The notes below the pieces were generated by a model. It was not told the origin of the DNA, did no database searches, and saw only the letters and a list, made by a program, of their open reading frames with translations. From positions 1-64,000 of IMG/VR virus record IMGVR_UViG_3300030616_000001: DNA of 64,000 bases. One strand, given 5' to 3'. The stretch comes from a virus. The position numbers and the translations under genes are program-made. The first letter of the stretch is position 1. Every line of letters begins with the position of its first letter. Of the stretch, positions 16,418-24,955 are shown piece after piece.

Positions 16418-19096
16418 CTAGAAGCCCGGGGCCACGGCGACCTCCTCGAGGGAGTCCTCACCGGTCATTGACGGCTGGCGGCCGACGATCTGGGCCAGCT
16501 TCTCACCGTCCAGCGAAACGTTGATCGGGGTGCCCGCCATCTTCTCCAGGCGCTTGTTGATCCCCGCGAGCTCGTTCATGAACTGGGCTTGCATCTCCTT
16601 GGACGCCGCAGAGAACGGGATGTTGCCCTCGGCGCCGGTTCCCTTGGTCATCGCCGCCCACTGTTCCGGTGTGGCGCCGACCCACTCCTCGATCTGGCGC
16701 TTGCGTTTGGTCAGACTGTTCAACTCCTTGGCCTGGCGCTCTCGTCGCGCATACTCAGCGTCCCTGTCCTCGTTCTGCTGCATCTTGTCGGCCATCTGCA
16801 TCTGCAGGTCGGCCAGGTCGCCGGCGGCTCCGGTGGTCCACGAGAACGCCTTGGACGGGTCCAGGATCCGCTGGTAGTAGTCCTGAACCTTCTTCTCGTC
16901 CTGCTTTGAGCCGAACAGCTTCGCCCACACCGAGTCGATCCCGTAGCCCAGGCCGTTGGCCAGGAACGTCAGCGCCTCCAGGATGGCGGAGATCACCATC
17001 TTGACGAAGTAGTACAGGGTGCCGATGCCGGTCTTGACCCCTTGGAGCACGGTGCCAATCGTGTTGAACGCGTCGACGATGCCCATGATCGCGTCGCGGA
17101 TGTCGTCCGCCTCGATGTCCTTGACGAACTCGTAGAACGACTTGCCGAAGCTGATCAGCTTGCCGGCGATGTCCGCCGCTGTTTCGCCGAGCCTGGCCAG
17201 GTAACGTCCCGCCTCCGCGCCGCGCTCCGCCCATTGCTCCAGAACCTTGGGGCTGTTCTCCGCGTCCGACCCGGTGAAGATGCGGATGATCCCCTCCAGC
17301 TTGTCGCGGAACGCCGCGAACGCGGACGACTTGGACAGCATCTCCACGCCCTGGTTGAACCCAGCGACGAGGCCCTTCCAGAACACCTTGACGCGATCGA
17401 CCCACCGCGAAAACGATTTGAGGAACTTGACGATCCCCTTGTTCTCGGCCTTGTCCAGGTTCTTCTGGAGGTCGTCGCTGAACTCCTCCCCGCTGAGGAT
17501 CGACATCATGCCCGACGCGGCGAGCCGCACCTTCTCCATGATCGTCTTGATGTCCATCCCGTCCTTGCCGAACAGGTTCATCGCCTTGGCCAGTGAGGTG
17601 AACCCCACGCCGAGGCCGGACAGGACCACCAGCAGCGGTGCGCCGATCAGAAGCAGCTTGCCGATGCTGAACACGAACCCCAGCAGAGATCCGCCGAGCA
17701 TGTTGGTGATGCCGGACAGGATCAGGAGGCCGCCGCCGGCAGCCGCCAACACGCCGAGGGCGACCGCGAACTTGAGGATCATCTGCTTCGCCTGTGGCGA
17801 CATAGATTTGATGAACAGGGTGACCGACGAGATCAGCTCGTACAGGGCCGCCGCAGCGGGCTTCATCGCCTTGGCGAAGTCCTCCCCGATCACAACCATC
17901 AGCGTCTGCCAGGCGCCGCTGACCAGCTGCTTCTGCCCCTCGTACGTCTCGAGGAGGGCGTCCTTGAACTGGCCCGCCACCCCGGTGGACGTCTTCAACA
18001 CCTTGGACAGATCCTCGATGCCAAGCGCGGCCTGGAGGGAGGCGAGGTGGTTCTTCTCCAACTCGATCCCATTGGCCGACAACTCCCACCGCATCGCGTT
18101 GATCGCGTTGATCCCAGTGAGGGTTTTCTTCGTGCCGTCCACCATGACCGCGTAGGTCGCGTTGGCGACGGAGTTGTACGCGGCCATGCCGCGCACACCG
18201 AACGCGATCGTGGTAAGGCGCATCCGTTCCCTGTCGGTGAGGTCCGCGGTCTTCTCGACCAGCTGGGTCATGACGCCCAGCATGTCCTTGATCTTGCCGT
18301 CCTTGTCCTTGAAGATTTTTACGCCCTTGGCCTCCACGGCCTGTTGCGCCCGCTGATCCGCGGCGAGTCGGCGCCACGCTTCGCGCAGGGACGTGGACGC
18401 GACAGTGGCCTCGATGTTCATGTTGCGCATCAGGCCCATCTGGATCATCGCGTCGTCCAGGCTCTGCCCGTACAGCTTGGCAGTGGACGCGACGCGCCCC
18501 ATCGACACCGAGAAATCACGCGCCTGGAAGTTGGTCATCTGCGTGATCTTGAGCAGCTTGTCCGTGACCTCGCCTGCTTGGCCGATCTCGTACCCCATCG
18601 CCTTGACCGTGCCGACAACGGCGTCCGCGGCGCCGGCGACACCGAGTTGGCCCAGTGAACCGGTGGCCAGGTTGAGGACAGGCAGGATCGACTCGATGGA
18701 CTCGCCGGCTTTGAGGCCCATCGCGGACAGGGTTTGCAACCCCTCGATGGTTTCGTCCGGTGAGAACTTAGTTCCCAGGGCAGCCTCGATCGCCTTGTCG
18801 TGCAACTGCTCGAGTTCCGACGCTGTGGCGCGGCTGACCTGGCCCACCGCGGCGAGACTCTGTTGGAACTTGCCCGCGGCGTCGGCGGTGGTCTTGGACA
18901 GCTTGACCAGGCCCAGGCCCGCCTGGAGCGCGGCGTACCCCATCGCCGTATTGGCCATGGAGTTGTTCATCCCCATCGACGCCTTCTTGACGGTGGACCG
19001 GAGGCGGCCGAAGTTGCGCCCGACACGGCGCAGCACGTGGGAGGCCTTGTCCCAGGCTTGGAGGACGAACCCGGCACCCATTTGGTTCAGAGCCAC
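16418..19096 (-). CDS. Tail tape measure protein
   Basis: This 892-residue protein has the typical layout. The N-terminal helical part (AGKFQQSLAAVGQVSRAT, then LGQLGVAGAADAVVGTVKAMGYEI) matches the TP901/Mu-like tape measure core. Around residues 435-500 are hydrophobic segments (FAVALGVLAAAGGGLLILSG, LLLIGAPLLVVLSGLGVG) that could insert into the membrane during injection. It determines tail length. At the usual about 1.5 angstrom per residue, the tail would be roughly 130 nm. The ATG overlaps the end of the chaperone extension by ten bases. Confidence 0.9.
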   Translation of the reverse strand: MALNQMGAGFVLQAWDKASHVLRRVGRNFGRLRSTVKKASMGMNNSMANTAMGYAALQAGLGLVKLSKTTADAAGKFQQSLAAVGQVSRATASELEQLHDKAIEAALGTKFSPDETIEGLQTLSAMGLKAGESIESILPVLNLATGSLGQLGVAGAADAVVGTVKAMGYEIGQAGEVTDKLLKITQMTNFQARDFSVSMGRVASTAKLYGQSLDDAMIQMGLMRNMNIEATVASTSLREAWRRLAADQRAQQAVEAKGVKIFKDKDGKIKDMLGVMTQLVEKTADLTDRERMRLTTIAFGVRGMAAYNSVANATYAVMVDGTKKTLTGINAINAMRWELSANGIELEKNHLASLQAALGIEDLSKVLKTSTGVAGQFKDALLETYEGQKQLVSGAWQTLMVVIGEDFAKAMKPAAAALYELISSVTLFIKSMSPQAKQMILKFAVALGVLAAAGGGLLILSGITNMLGGSLLGFVFSIGKLLLIGAPLLVVLSGLGVGFTSLAKAMNLFGKDGMDIKTIMEKVRLAASGMMSILSGEEFSDDLQKNLDKAENKGIVKFLKSFSRWVDRVKVFWKGLVAGFNQGVEMLSKSSAFAAFRDKLEGIIRIFTGSDAENSPKVLEQWAERGAEAGRYLARLGETAADIAGKLISFGKSFYEFVKDIEADDIRDAIMGIVDAFNTIGTVLQGVKTGIGTLYYFVKMVISAILEALTFLANGLGYGIDSVWAKLFGSKQDEKKVQDYYQRILDPSKAFSWTTGAAGDLADLQMQMADKMQQNEDRDAEYARRERQAKELNSLTKRKRQIEEWVGATPEQWAAMTKGTGAEGNIPFSAASKEMQAQFMNELAGINKRLEKMAGTPINVSLDGEKLAQIVGRQPSMTGEDSLEEVAVAPGF

Positions 19097-19287
19097 GTTC
19101 CCTCACCCTTTCCGCCAAAGGCGTTGCGCGCCTCGCTCTCGCGCTCGTCCAGAACCCGCTTGAGCAGGTCCACGGCTTCGTCCATCTCCAGGTCCAGCGT
19201 CTCCATGTATCCGATCCGAAGGCCGGCGCCGAACAGTGGAAGCCAGGAGAGGTGAAACCGCAGGGTGCGGATCTCGTCTTCTGTCAA
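19087..19287 (-). CDS. Tail assembly chaperone extension, probably made by -1 frameshift
   Basis: This 66-residue segment (beginning LTEDEIRTLRFHLSWLPLF) overlaps the end of the gp26-like gene in the -1 frame and ends inside the tape measure start. It has no ATG at its beginning. A TTG overlaps the upstream TGA (TTGA), but the adjacent GGAGGG is too close to act as a normal ribosome binding site. The -1 frame is open back beyond the slippery heptamer CCCTTTC, so it may be read as a fusion with the upstream gene, as in many tail chaperone pairs. Its helical sequence resembles the small protein that follows gp26-like chaperones in other contractile systems. Confidence 0.65.
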   Translation of the reverse strand: MTEDEIRTLRFHLSWLPLFGAGLRIGYMETLDLEMDEAVDLLKRVLDERESEARNAFGGKGEGTWL

Positions 19288-20159
19288 CCCTCCGATGGGC
19301 GCTCGGATCCCTCCGAAGCCTCCTCTCTCATCGCGGCCCGCTCTCGCCGCGCCACGCGCTGCTTGTCGGCGCGGGCCGGGGTGAAGATGCGGTCGAAAGG
19401 GAGGTCGATTGTGAAGAACTCGCGGCAGGCCGACCGCGTGCACTCCACCTCCACTTCCGTGTCAACGCCGCAGTCGACGCGCTCGAACATCGCCTTGATG
19501 TCGTCCACGTCGTCGCTGCACAGGCCCTCGAACTTGGTGGACTCGCGGCCGTTGCGGTCCAAACCGTCCAGCCACATGAGGATGTCCTTGCCGTCCACCC
19601 CCTCCACCGACTTGATCCTGGTGCGGAACAGGCACGCCATCTCGCGCTCGGGGTATCGCTTCTCCCACTTCTCCTGGGCCGCGGCGTCCTTGACAAAGCT
19701 CAGGTTGAACTCCACCTTGCGCCCGTCCACCTCCATCGTCAGCGGCCGGCCCTCGTGCAACGCCTCCGCGCTTTCCTCGGGCAGGGTCTTGACGAACAGG
19801 TCGTTGTCCAGATCCACCTTCCAGCCGAACCGGTTGTTGCAGGCGCGGCTCGGGCACTTGACCTGGATCTCGTACTTGGCGCCCTCGCGGTAGCTCAACT
19901 TGCGGAGCTCGATCATCGCGCCGAACCAGTCGCCGCTCAGCATCTCGTTCCAGTCCACCTTGCCGCCTTCCTCGCCCCACGGGTAGGGGCCGGGATCGAC
20001 GAACCCCACGGTGCAGCGCGACACAACATCGACGAGGGTTTGCTCCTGGGCGGCACGCCGCGACCGGGCCTGGCTGGCGATGAAGTTCTCCTCGCGCAGC
20101 GTGAGCTTCCGCATCTCGATCACGGCACCTGACGGTAGATTGACGTTCGTGGTCTTCAT
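19284..20159 (-). CDS. T4 gp26-like baseplate/tail assembly chaperone
   Basis: This 291-residue protein starts with VNLPSGAVIEMRKLTLREENFIAS and is followed by DWNEMLSGDWFGAMIELRKLSYREGAKYEI. This resembles the T4 gp26-like family found in contractile phages and phage tail-like particles. Two Cys pairs (CPSRAC near residue 101 and CTRSAC near residue 248) suggest metal binding. It lies between the tube and tape measure genes, where tail assembly chaperones are encoded. It has an excellent AAAGGAGGGG ribosome binding site. A perfect slippery heptamer lies in frame about 110 bases before its stop. Confidence 0.75.
   Translation of the reverse strand: MKTTNVNLPSGAVIEMRKLTLREENFIASQARSRRAAQEQTLVDVVSRCTVGFVDPGPYPWGEEGGKVDWNEMLSGDWFGAMIELRKLSYREGAKYEIQVKCPSRACNNRFGWKVDLDNDLFVKTLPEESAEALHEGRPLTMEVDGRKVEFNLSFVKDAAAQEKWEKRYPEREMACLFRTRIKSVEGVDGKDILMWLDGLDRNGRESTKFEGLCSDDVDDIKAMFERVDCGVDTEVEVECTRSACREFFTIDLPFDRIFTPARADKQRVARRERAAMREEASEGSERPSEG
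19395..19401 (-). promoter_or_regulatory. Candidate -1 ribosomal frameshift site CCCTTTC
   Basis: On the coding strand the bases C-CCT-TTC fit the X-XXY-YYZ slippery pattern with CCT and TTC as zero-frame codons of the gp26-like gene. A one-base backward slip gives CCC-TTT in the frame that continues without a stop through the downstream chaperone segment. Phe UUC and UUU share a tRNA, and Pro CCU and CCC can share one, so re-pairing is plausible. A second possible slip point just before the stop (GAG-GGT-TGA) is weaker. Confidence 0.5.
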
Positions 20160-20211
20160 GACCCCTCCTTTGCCTGTTTCTGTTTCCTATCCCCGAAGGG
20201 ACCGGCCGACG

Positions 20212-20233
20212 GGGACCGCGCATTCACGGTCCC
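20212..20233 (-). terminator. Stem-loop between tail tube and chaperone genes
   Basis: A perfect 7-bp stem (GGGACCG with CGGTCCC) closes an 8-base loop. It lies mid-way in the 120-base gap between the tube gene and the chaperone gene. No U-tract follows, so it may be an intrinsic terminator of reduced strength, an RNA processing site or an mRNA stabiliser that lets the abundant tube mRNA exceed the downstream message. Confidence 0.4.
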
Positions 20234-20258
20234 GCGCCGGCGTTGCCTATTCCCTACC

Positions 20259-20273
20259 AGCCGCGGCGCGGCT
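20259..20273 (-). terminator. Stem-loop just after the tail tube stop codon
   Basis: AGCCGC and GCGGCT form a 6-bp GC stem with a 3-base loop, seven bases after the tail tube stop codon. Together with the second hairpin 25 bases further on, it suggests partial termination or mRNA end protection after the sheath-tube unit. No T-rich tail is present. Confidence 0.4.
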
Positions 20274-20279
20274 CACCGA

Positions 20280-20735
20280 TCAGCTCGGCACCTTCTCCGG
20301 GTAGTCGTAGCGGATCACCACCGACTCCATCAGGGCCTCGCTCGCGTTGTTGTCCCAGTCTCCCGAGGACCACCGCTTGCAGTAGGCCTTGTACAGTCGG
20401 TAGCGGCGCAACTCCTCGCCCTCCTCGTCCAGCTGGATCACGTCCACGGTGCGGTACAGGTCCGGGGGCGCTTGCCCCGTGCCCGCCGCCGCGTCGTAGC
20501 ACTCCTTGAACCAGTTGTAGAGGTCGAAGTCCTCCGTGCTGCCGCGTGTCAGCGTGACGTCGGGGAAGTCCACCAGCCCCGGCGCCTTGTGAGGGTGTCG
20601 CCGCCCGCCCTCGCGGTGGTTCACGTCCTCGAACTCTCCCGCGATCTCGGAGCAGGTGGTGAACCCGGCCCAGCCCACGCCATCGATCTCCACGATGAAC
20701 GCGAACTTCTTGTCGTAGTAAACCGGCTCTCCCAT
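20280..20735 (-). CDS. Tail tube protein (gp19-like)
   Basis: This 151-residue protein matches the T4 gp19-like tail tube family: the N-terminal YYDKKFAFIVEIDGVGWAGFTTCSEI is the conserved start of contractile tube proteins. HPHKAPGLVDFPDVTLTRG follows (the P-LTLKRG-type motif), then FDLYNWFKECYD. The C-terminus WDNNASEALMESVVIRYD is also typical. It forms hexameric rings inside the sheath. It lies directly downstream of the sheath gene, the standard order. Confidence 0.92.
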   Translation of the reverse strand: MGEPVYYDKKFAFIVEIDGVGWAGFTTCSEIAGEFEDVNHREGGRRHPHKAPGLVDFPDVTLTRGSTEDFDLYNWFKECYDAAAGTGQAPPDLYRTVDVIQLDEEGEELRRYRLYKAYCKRWSSGDWDNNASEALMESVVIRYDYPEKVPS

Positions 20736-20748
20736 CGTTCAGCCCTCC

Positions 20749-23016
20749 CTAGGCGGCGAGGCTCTCCTCGAGCGCCCTGGTGTCCTGCGTGATCAGCAGG
20801 ATGATCCAGTCGGTGGGCTTGTTCGTGGCCAGCCCGATCCGACCCGTCATGATCCCCGCGAACTCGTTGGCCACCGGGTTCAGCGCGTCCGAGAAGTCGA
20901 CGAAGAAGGCCCGGGCCGGGTCCGTGCTGCGGAACGCGCCCTTGTTCATCTCGGCTTCCAGGAACACACGGGACGCTCGCTCGGCCCTCATGCGGTTGGT
21001 GCGGTTGTTGAAGCGGTGGCGGAAAATCTGCAGCCCGTTCTTGATCGACTCCGCGATGAAGATCACGCCGCGCCGCTCACCGATGCTGGGGAAGTTGCCC
21101 GTGGACTTGAGGGTGCGCGACCCGTCGATGTACCACAGGCCCCCCGTGGTGCGGTTGAAGGGGTTGATCCGGTACGGGTAGACGTAGTCCCGCGTCTTCT
21201 CGTCCAGGACCTCGTGTTCGGTCTGGCCCGATGGGTCGTCCTCCACGTCGGTCATGCCCCGGATCACGCCCCACCCCTCGCCGAATCCGGCCGGCGCCTC
21301 GTACACGCCACCGCGCCGCTGGTCGTTGGCCGCGCACTTGCCGGCGATCCAGCCCGACGGCGGGATCGTGATCTCGTCCCCGGTGCCGAACACGCTCGGC
21401 TGCGGGTTGCCGACCTTGATCCACGGCCAGTGGATGGCGCCGAACTCGCTGTACTCGAGCAGGCCCGCGCTGGTCAGGTACGTCACCACCTGGGTGCGGG
21501 TGTTCTGGGGCGGGCAGTCCAGGAGGCAGAACATGGACCCGTTGCGGTCGATCTCCGCGTAGTCCAGCATCCCCTTGTGGACCACCTCGGTGTACAGGCC
21601 CGGGATGATCAGGATCCGACCGGTCTGGATCCTGTCGAACGTGTAGAGGCCGGTCGGCCCCGCCACGTTGCCCACGTAGTCCGCGTCCGCGATCCCCAAG
21701 AGGCCGTCGTCGCCGCCGGTCATCGTCGCCGATGTGCCGTTGGCGGGCCGCTTGATCCCGACAGGGGTGAGGCCCTGGTCCGTGACCGCGATCAGGCGCG
21801 AGCCGAGGTTGATGTTGTTGATCAGCGTCTCCACGTAGTCCGTGGACGAGTCGTCCATCGAGCAGTTGGGCCACGTCTCCTTGACCACGCCGGACACCTC
21901 CACCTTGAGGTTGAAGTACGCGGCGTTGCCGTTGGTGGCGTCCTCGATGATGATGCGGATGTCGTCCGTGTAGGCGCCGGGCGTCTTGCCCTCCACTTCC
22001 AGGGTGGGCTGGACCGCGGCGTCCGCGCCGTTGTGGAGCAGGTTGTCCAGGCCGAAGTCCACCGTGGAAGCGGGCATGACCTGGATCTGGGCCGCGATGC
22101 CGGTCGCCACCGTCTCGATGGAGATGTCGCCGGGGACTCCGGCGCCGACCACCACGTCGACGAGGCCGAGCAGCCCGAGAGCCGCCTCGATGCGAGCCTC
22201 GACCTCGAGCGCGGTCACCGCCGCGATGTCACCGACGTTGCTTGGGCCAGCGACGGGTGCGAAGGCGAGGATCGGAGCTGCTGTCCCACCGGCTACAGCC
22301 ATCGTGTAGTCGGAACCCGCCCCGTCCGTGTAAATCTCGAGCGAGAACGGCGCGGGACCTGCGGAGAGTCCGCAGTGGGCAGCGGTGATGTCCGTGTTGA
22401 TCCTGGCCGCCACCTCGAGCGCCGTTGCCGCGCCGGGCACCGCGAAGTCAGTGGGCTGGAACGTGACCGTCTGAAGGCCTCCGTTGATCACCAGATCCAG
22501 GGTTTCGCCGCCTAGCAGAGCGTACGGCTCCGGGGTCGCGGGATTGATGAGTCCAGCGGGCTGGCCGTTGAACGCCACGACCACCGGACCGGCGCCGATG
22601 TCGATGTCGATGTGCATCCCGTCCGTCATGACGAACGGGGACACACCGGTGCCGGGGCCGACCACGGCTGGTGTGGCGAGCGAGCCGTCGTTGTTCAGCA
22701 TGATGCTGCCCTTCGCGGCCGTCGCGGTGTTGGGGTCGGTCAGGTCCGTGAAGTGGCACGTGCGGCTGACCCACATGAACGTGCCGCCCTGGCGGAAGAA
22801 TCCGTACGCGGCCACGGCCACGTCGCTGTCCAGGGTGAACCCGCCGAACATTCGGCTGTAATCCTCGAACGAGGTGAGGAGCTGCGGATCGGCGATGGGA
22901 CCGCGCTCCGTGATCCCGAGACACAAGGTGACCGCGCTGGGCAGCGCGGCGATGGTCGGGATCGACGGCTCCTCCTCGAGGATCACGACTTTGCTGGCAA
23001 GGAGTTCTGCTGCCAT
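20749..23016 (-). CDS. Tail sheath protein with large inserted domain
   Basis: This 755-residue protein has the N-terminal ALPSAVTLCLGITERGPIADPQLLTSFEDYSRMFGGF segment and a YGFFRQGGTFMWVSRT strand that identify tail sheath proteins. The C-terminal domain (VIFIAESIKNGLQIFRHRFN, then FSDALNPVANEFAGIMTGRIGLATNKPTDWIILLI) mediates sheath-sheath contacts. It is longer than P2 FI (396) or T4 gp18 (659). The extra length is an insertion around residues 100-370 that includes a beta repeat ending in TALEVAARINTDI, also present in the gpI-like tail protein. Such insertions usually decorate the sheath surface. AGGAGG precedes the ATG. Confidence 0.93.
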   Translation of the reverse strand: MAAELLASKVVILEEEPSIPTIAALPSAVTLCLGITERGPIADPQLLTSFEDYSRMFGGFTLDSDVAVAAYGFFRQGGTFMWVSRTCHFTDLTDPNTATAAKGSIMLNNDGSLATPAVVGPGTGVSPFVMTDGMHIDIDIGAGPVVVAFNGQPAGLINPATPEPYALLGGETLDLVINGGLQTVTFQPTDFAVPGAATALEVAARINTDITAAHCGLSAGPAPFSLEIYTDGAGSDYTMAVAGGTAAPILAFAPVAGPSNVGDIAAVTALEVEARIEAALGLLGLVDVVVGAGVPGDISIETVATGIAAQIQVMPASTVDFGLDNLLHNGADAAVQPTLEVEGKTPGAYTDDIRIIIEDATNGNAAYFNLKVEVSGVVKETWPNCSMDDSSTDYVETLINNINLGSRLIAVTDQGLTPVGIKRPANGTSATMTGGDDGLLGIADADYVGNVAGPTGLYTFDRIQTGRILIIPGLYTEVVHKGMLDYAEIDRNGSMFCLLDCPPQNTRTQVVTYLTSAGLLEYSEFGAIHWPWIKVGNPQPSVFGTGDEITIPPSGWIAGKCAANDQRRGGVYEAPAGFGEGWGVIRGMTDVEDDPSGQTEHEVLDEKTRDYVYPYRINPFNRTTGGLWYIDGSRTLKSTGNFPSIGERRGVIFIAESIKNGLQIFRHRFNNRTNRMRAERASRVFLEAEMNKGAFRSTDPARAFFVDFSDALNPVANEFAGIMTGRIGLATNKPTDWIILLITQDTRALEESLAA

Positions 23017-23060
23017 CGTCTTCCTCCTGCTCCCCTACGGGAACGGTGATTGGTCGTGTC

Positions 23061-23426
23061 CTACTTCTGCCCCTTCTTGCCGCCGCCGCCCTTCTTCTCG
23101 TCGGGCTTCGACTGCTCGTCTTCCTTCGCCTTGGCCTTCGCCGCCTTCTTCACGGCTTCCTCGCTGGGCGCGGCGCCCACGATCTTCACCTTGGGCCGCT
23201 TGCCCGCCAGGTCGCGCTTGAGCTCCGGGATCAGCACGACCCCGGGGTGGAGCGGCGCGGACCGCTTACCCTTCCCGCCGGGCACGTGGATCGAGGCCGC
23301 GACCAGGCTCCGCCGCCCCTGGCGACAGAAGCACTTGCCGGCCTTCACGCACACGGTCTGGTGATCGATGCGGTACTGGATGTGCCGCCCGGTCTGGTTC
23401 TCGATGACAATGTGTCCGGTTTCCAT
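23061..23426 (-). CDS. Hypothetical protein before the tail sheath
   Basis: This is a 121-residue protein. The N-terminal about 75 residues have beta character with three Cys (VCVKAGKCFCRQ). The C-terminal tail is highly basic and repetitive (AVKKAAKAKAKEDEQSKPDEKKGGGGKKGQK), probably disordered and able to contact nucleic acid or acidic partners. It lies between a connector-type gene and the sheath. No family is recognised. Confidence 0.65.
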   Translation of the reverse strand: METGHIVIENQTGRHIQYRIDHQTVCVKAGKCFCRQGRRSLVAASIHVPGGKGKRSAPLHPGVVLIPELKRDLAGKRPKVKIVGAAPSEEAVKKAAKAKAKEDEQSKPDEKKGGGGKKGQK

Positions 23427-23435
23427 GTCGTCCTC

Positions 23436-24404
23436 CTAGATCGACTGGATCTGCAAAACGGGATCCCCGTTGTTCTGCGTGATGCTCCAGCCGCGCTCGA
23501 CTATCGTACCAACATCCTCGTCAAGATGCACGCCCCGAACGAAGAACGTGGTGGCGGCGTACATCAGATCGTCCGTGGTCGGGTCGCTGTTGACCTCTGG
23601 GTATGCGTCCCAGGCCATGCGGATCTCGTAGTCCTTGGTGCCCGCGGCGGGGTCCGTGGGATCACGCGGAACCTTGACCAGCTTTATGTCGCGTTGAAAC
23701 AGCAGCAGCGCCTGAACCAGGCCTTCCATGTGGAAGACGCTGTTCGCCCACGCCGTCACCAGGAAGTCCACGTCCACAGTCACCGGCGGCTTGCGCCGCA
23801 TCATGCCGTTGACGCCTCCCAGTGGGTCCGCCTCCGGTTCCTCGCGCTCGATGGAGTGGAACCTGTTGAGGATCAGGCGCGGTCCACCAAGCTGCACCAG
23901 CGGCCCCTGGGCGCGGATCGTCTCCTGGGTTGCGGGCGCCAGGGAGAAGTCCCTGGAGGTTGTGTGGTGCGTGTTCTGGAGGACGTGGCGCCGGAACAGG
24001 CGGATCACCTCGCGCACAGTCCGTTGCAGGTACGACTCGGCGGCCAGTGAGGGACGGTCCACCTCGTAGCCGTCGACAAGGGTCACGTTCTCCACTGGGA
24101 TCTCGACGCCGCTCGCGTCCAGGTTGGCCACCCGCACGTCCAGGCCGGCCGGGAACGGCACGTCGTATGGTCCCTCGTACACCGGGACCCGTGCCAGGAT
24201 CAGTTCGTCGGTGGCGGCGTACGCCCACGGCGACTCCTGGCCCTGAAACTGGACCGACACGGTCTTCTCCTGGTCGGTGCCGATGTAGCCCGTCGCCGGG
24301 ATCGGATCCGGCAGGCGGAAGTTGGTCCCCTCGATCCGCACCATGTTCTTGCCGCGGGTCGGGCCGCTCGACGGGGTGACGGAGGTGATGGTCGGGACAG
24401 CCAT
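23436..24404 (-). CDS. IPT/TIG-domain protein, candidate tail terminator/neck component
   Basis: The protein is 322 residues from the ATG that overlaps the upstream TGA (TGATG, with GGAGGTAATTG before it). The first about 90 residues form an immunoglobulin-like IPT/TIG domain: VPTITSVTPSSGPTRG, MVRIEGTNF and the later VRVANLDASGVEIPVEN. TIG domains occur as surface decorations on phage structural proteins. The remainder (QRTVREVIRLFRRHVLQN, VDFLVTAWANSVFHMEGLVQALLLFQRD) resembles tail terminator proteins that cap the sheath and tube. Its position between neck and sheath genes agrees. Confidence 0.6.
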   Translation of the reverse strand: MAVPTITSVTPSSGPTRGKNMVRIEGTNFRLPDPIPATGYIGTDQEKTVSVQFQGQESPWAYAATDELILARVPVYEGPYDVPFPAGLDVRVANLDASGVEIPVENVTLVDGYEVDRPSLAAESYLQRTVREVIRLFRRHVLQNTHHTTSRDFSLAPATQETIRAQGPLVQLGGPRLILNRFHSIEREEPEADPLGGVNGMMRRKPPVTVDVDFLVTAWANSVFHMEGLVQALLLFQRDIKLVKVPRDPTDPAAGTKDYEIRMAWDAYPEVNSDPTTDDLMYAATTFFVRGVHLDEDVGTIVERGWSITQNNGDPVLQIQSI

Positions 24405-24955
24405 CAATTACCTCCGAACGAGACGCCGCCCATCGCGCCGCCGATCCGGCCGCGGGCAGAGCCGAGCATGGGCACACCGATGTCCTTCGCCACCATCTCC
24501 GCGAACCGCTTGTTGGCGTCGTACTTCCAGGCGTTGTACGAGGGACGGAGAAACGGTCGCGCCGGCGGCCGGTTCGTGACCTTCTTCGAACCGAACTCGT
24601 GGATCTCCGCGATGTTCCACATCGGCTTGCCGTTGCGCCCCTTGACCGAGCGGTGGATGCCGACGAAGTACGACAGGGCGTCGATCTTGGTGACGTTGAC
24701 CGACCGCAGCATGTCCCCGTGGTCGATCAGTGCCTTGGAGGATCCCTTCTGGGCCTTGGTTGACTCGGCCAACGGGCGGAACTGCAACCCACCCGGCGCC
24801 TGCTGCTTGATCCCCGTCACGATCTCCCGGCGAAGCTCGTGGGCCAGCTTGCCCGTTGTCCGCGCCACCGCCCCCTCGGACCGTCGCGCCCACCGCTGCA
24901 CCGAACCGAAGATCCGGTCCAGTCCTCGCTGGGTCACGGTGAGGCGGATCGACAC
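24404..24955 (-). CDS. Head-tail joining / tail completion protein (Mu gpG or HK97 gp10-like)
   Basis: This 183-residue protein starts with GTG overlapping the upstream TAG by one base. It has the pattern of phage neck or virion morphogenesis proteins: a basic helical N-terminus, then TKAQKGSSKALIDHGDMLRSV and IAEIHEFGSKK followed by RPPARPFLRPS. The HEFG and RPFLRPS elements are typical of HK97 gp10-like and Mu gpG-like families that complete the tail end. It lies among connector genes. Confidence 0.72.
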   Translation of the reverse strand: MSIRLTVTQRGLDRIFGSVQRWARRSEGAVARTTGKLAHELRREIVTGIKQQAPGGLQFRPLAESTKAQKGSSKALIDHGDMLRSVNVTKIDALSYFVGIHRSVKGRNGKPMWNIAEIHEFGSKKVTNRPPARPFLRPSYNAWKYDANKRFAEMVAKDIGVPMLGSARGRIGGAMGGVSFGGN

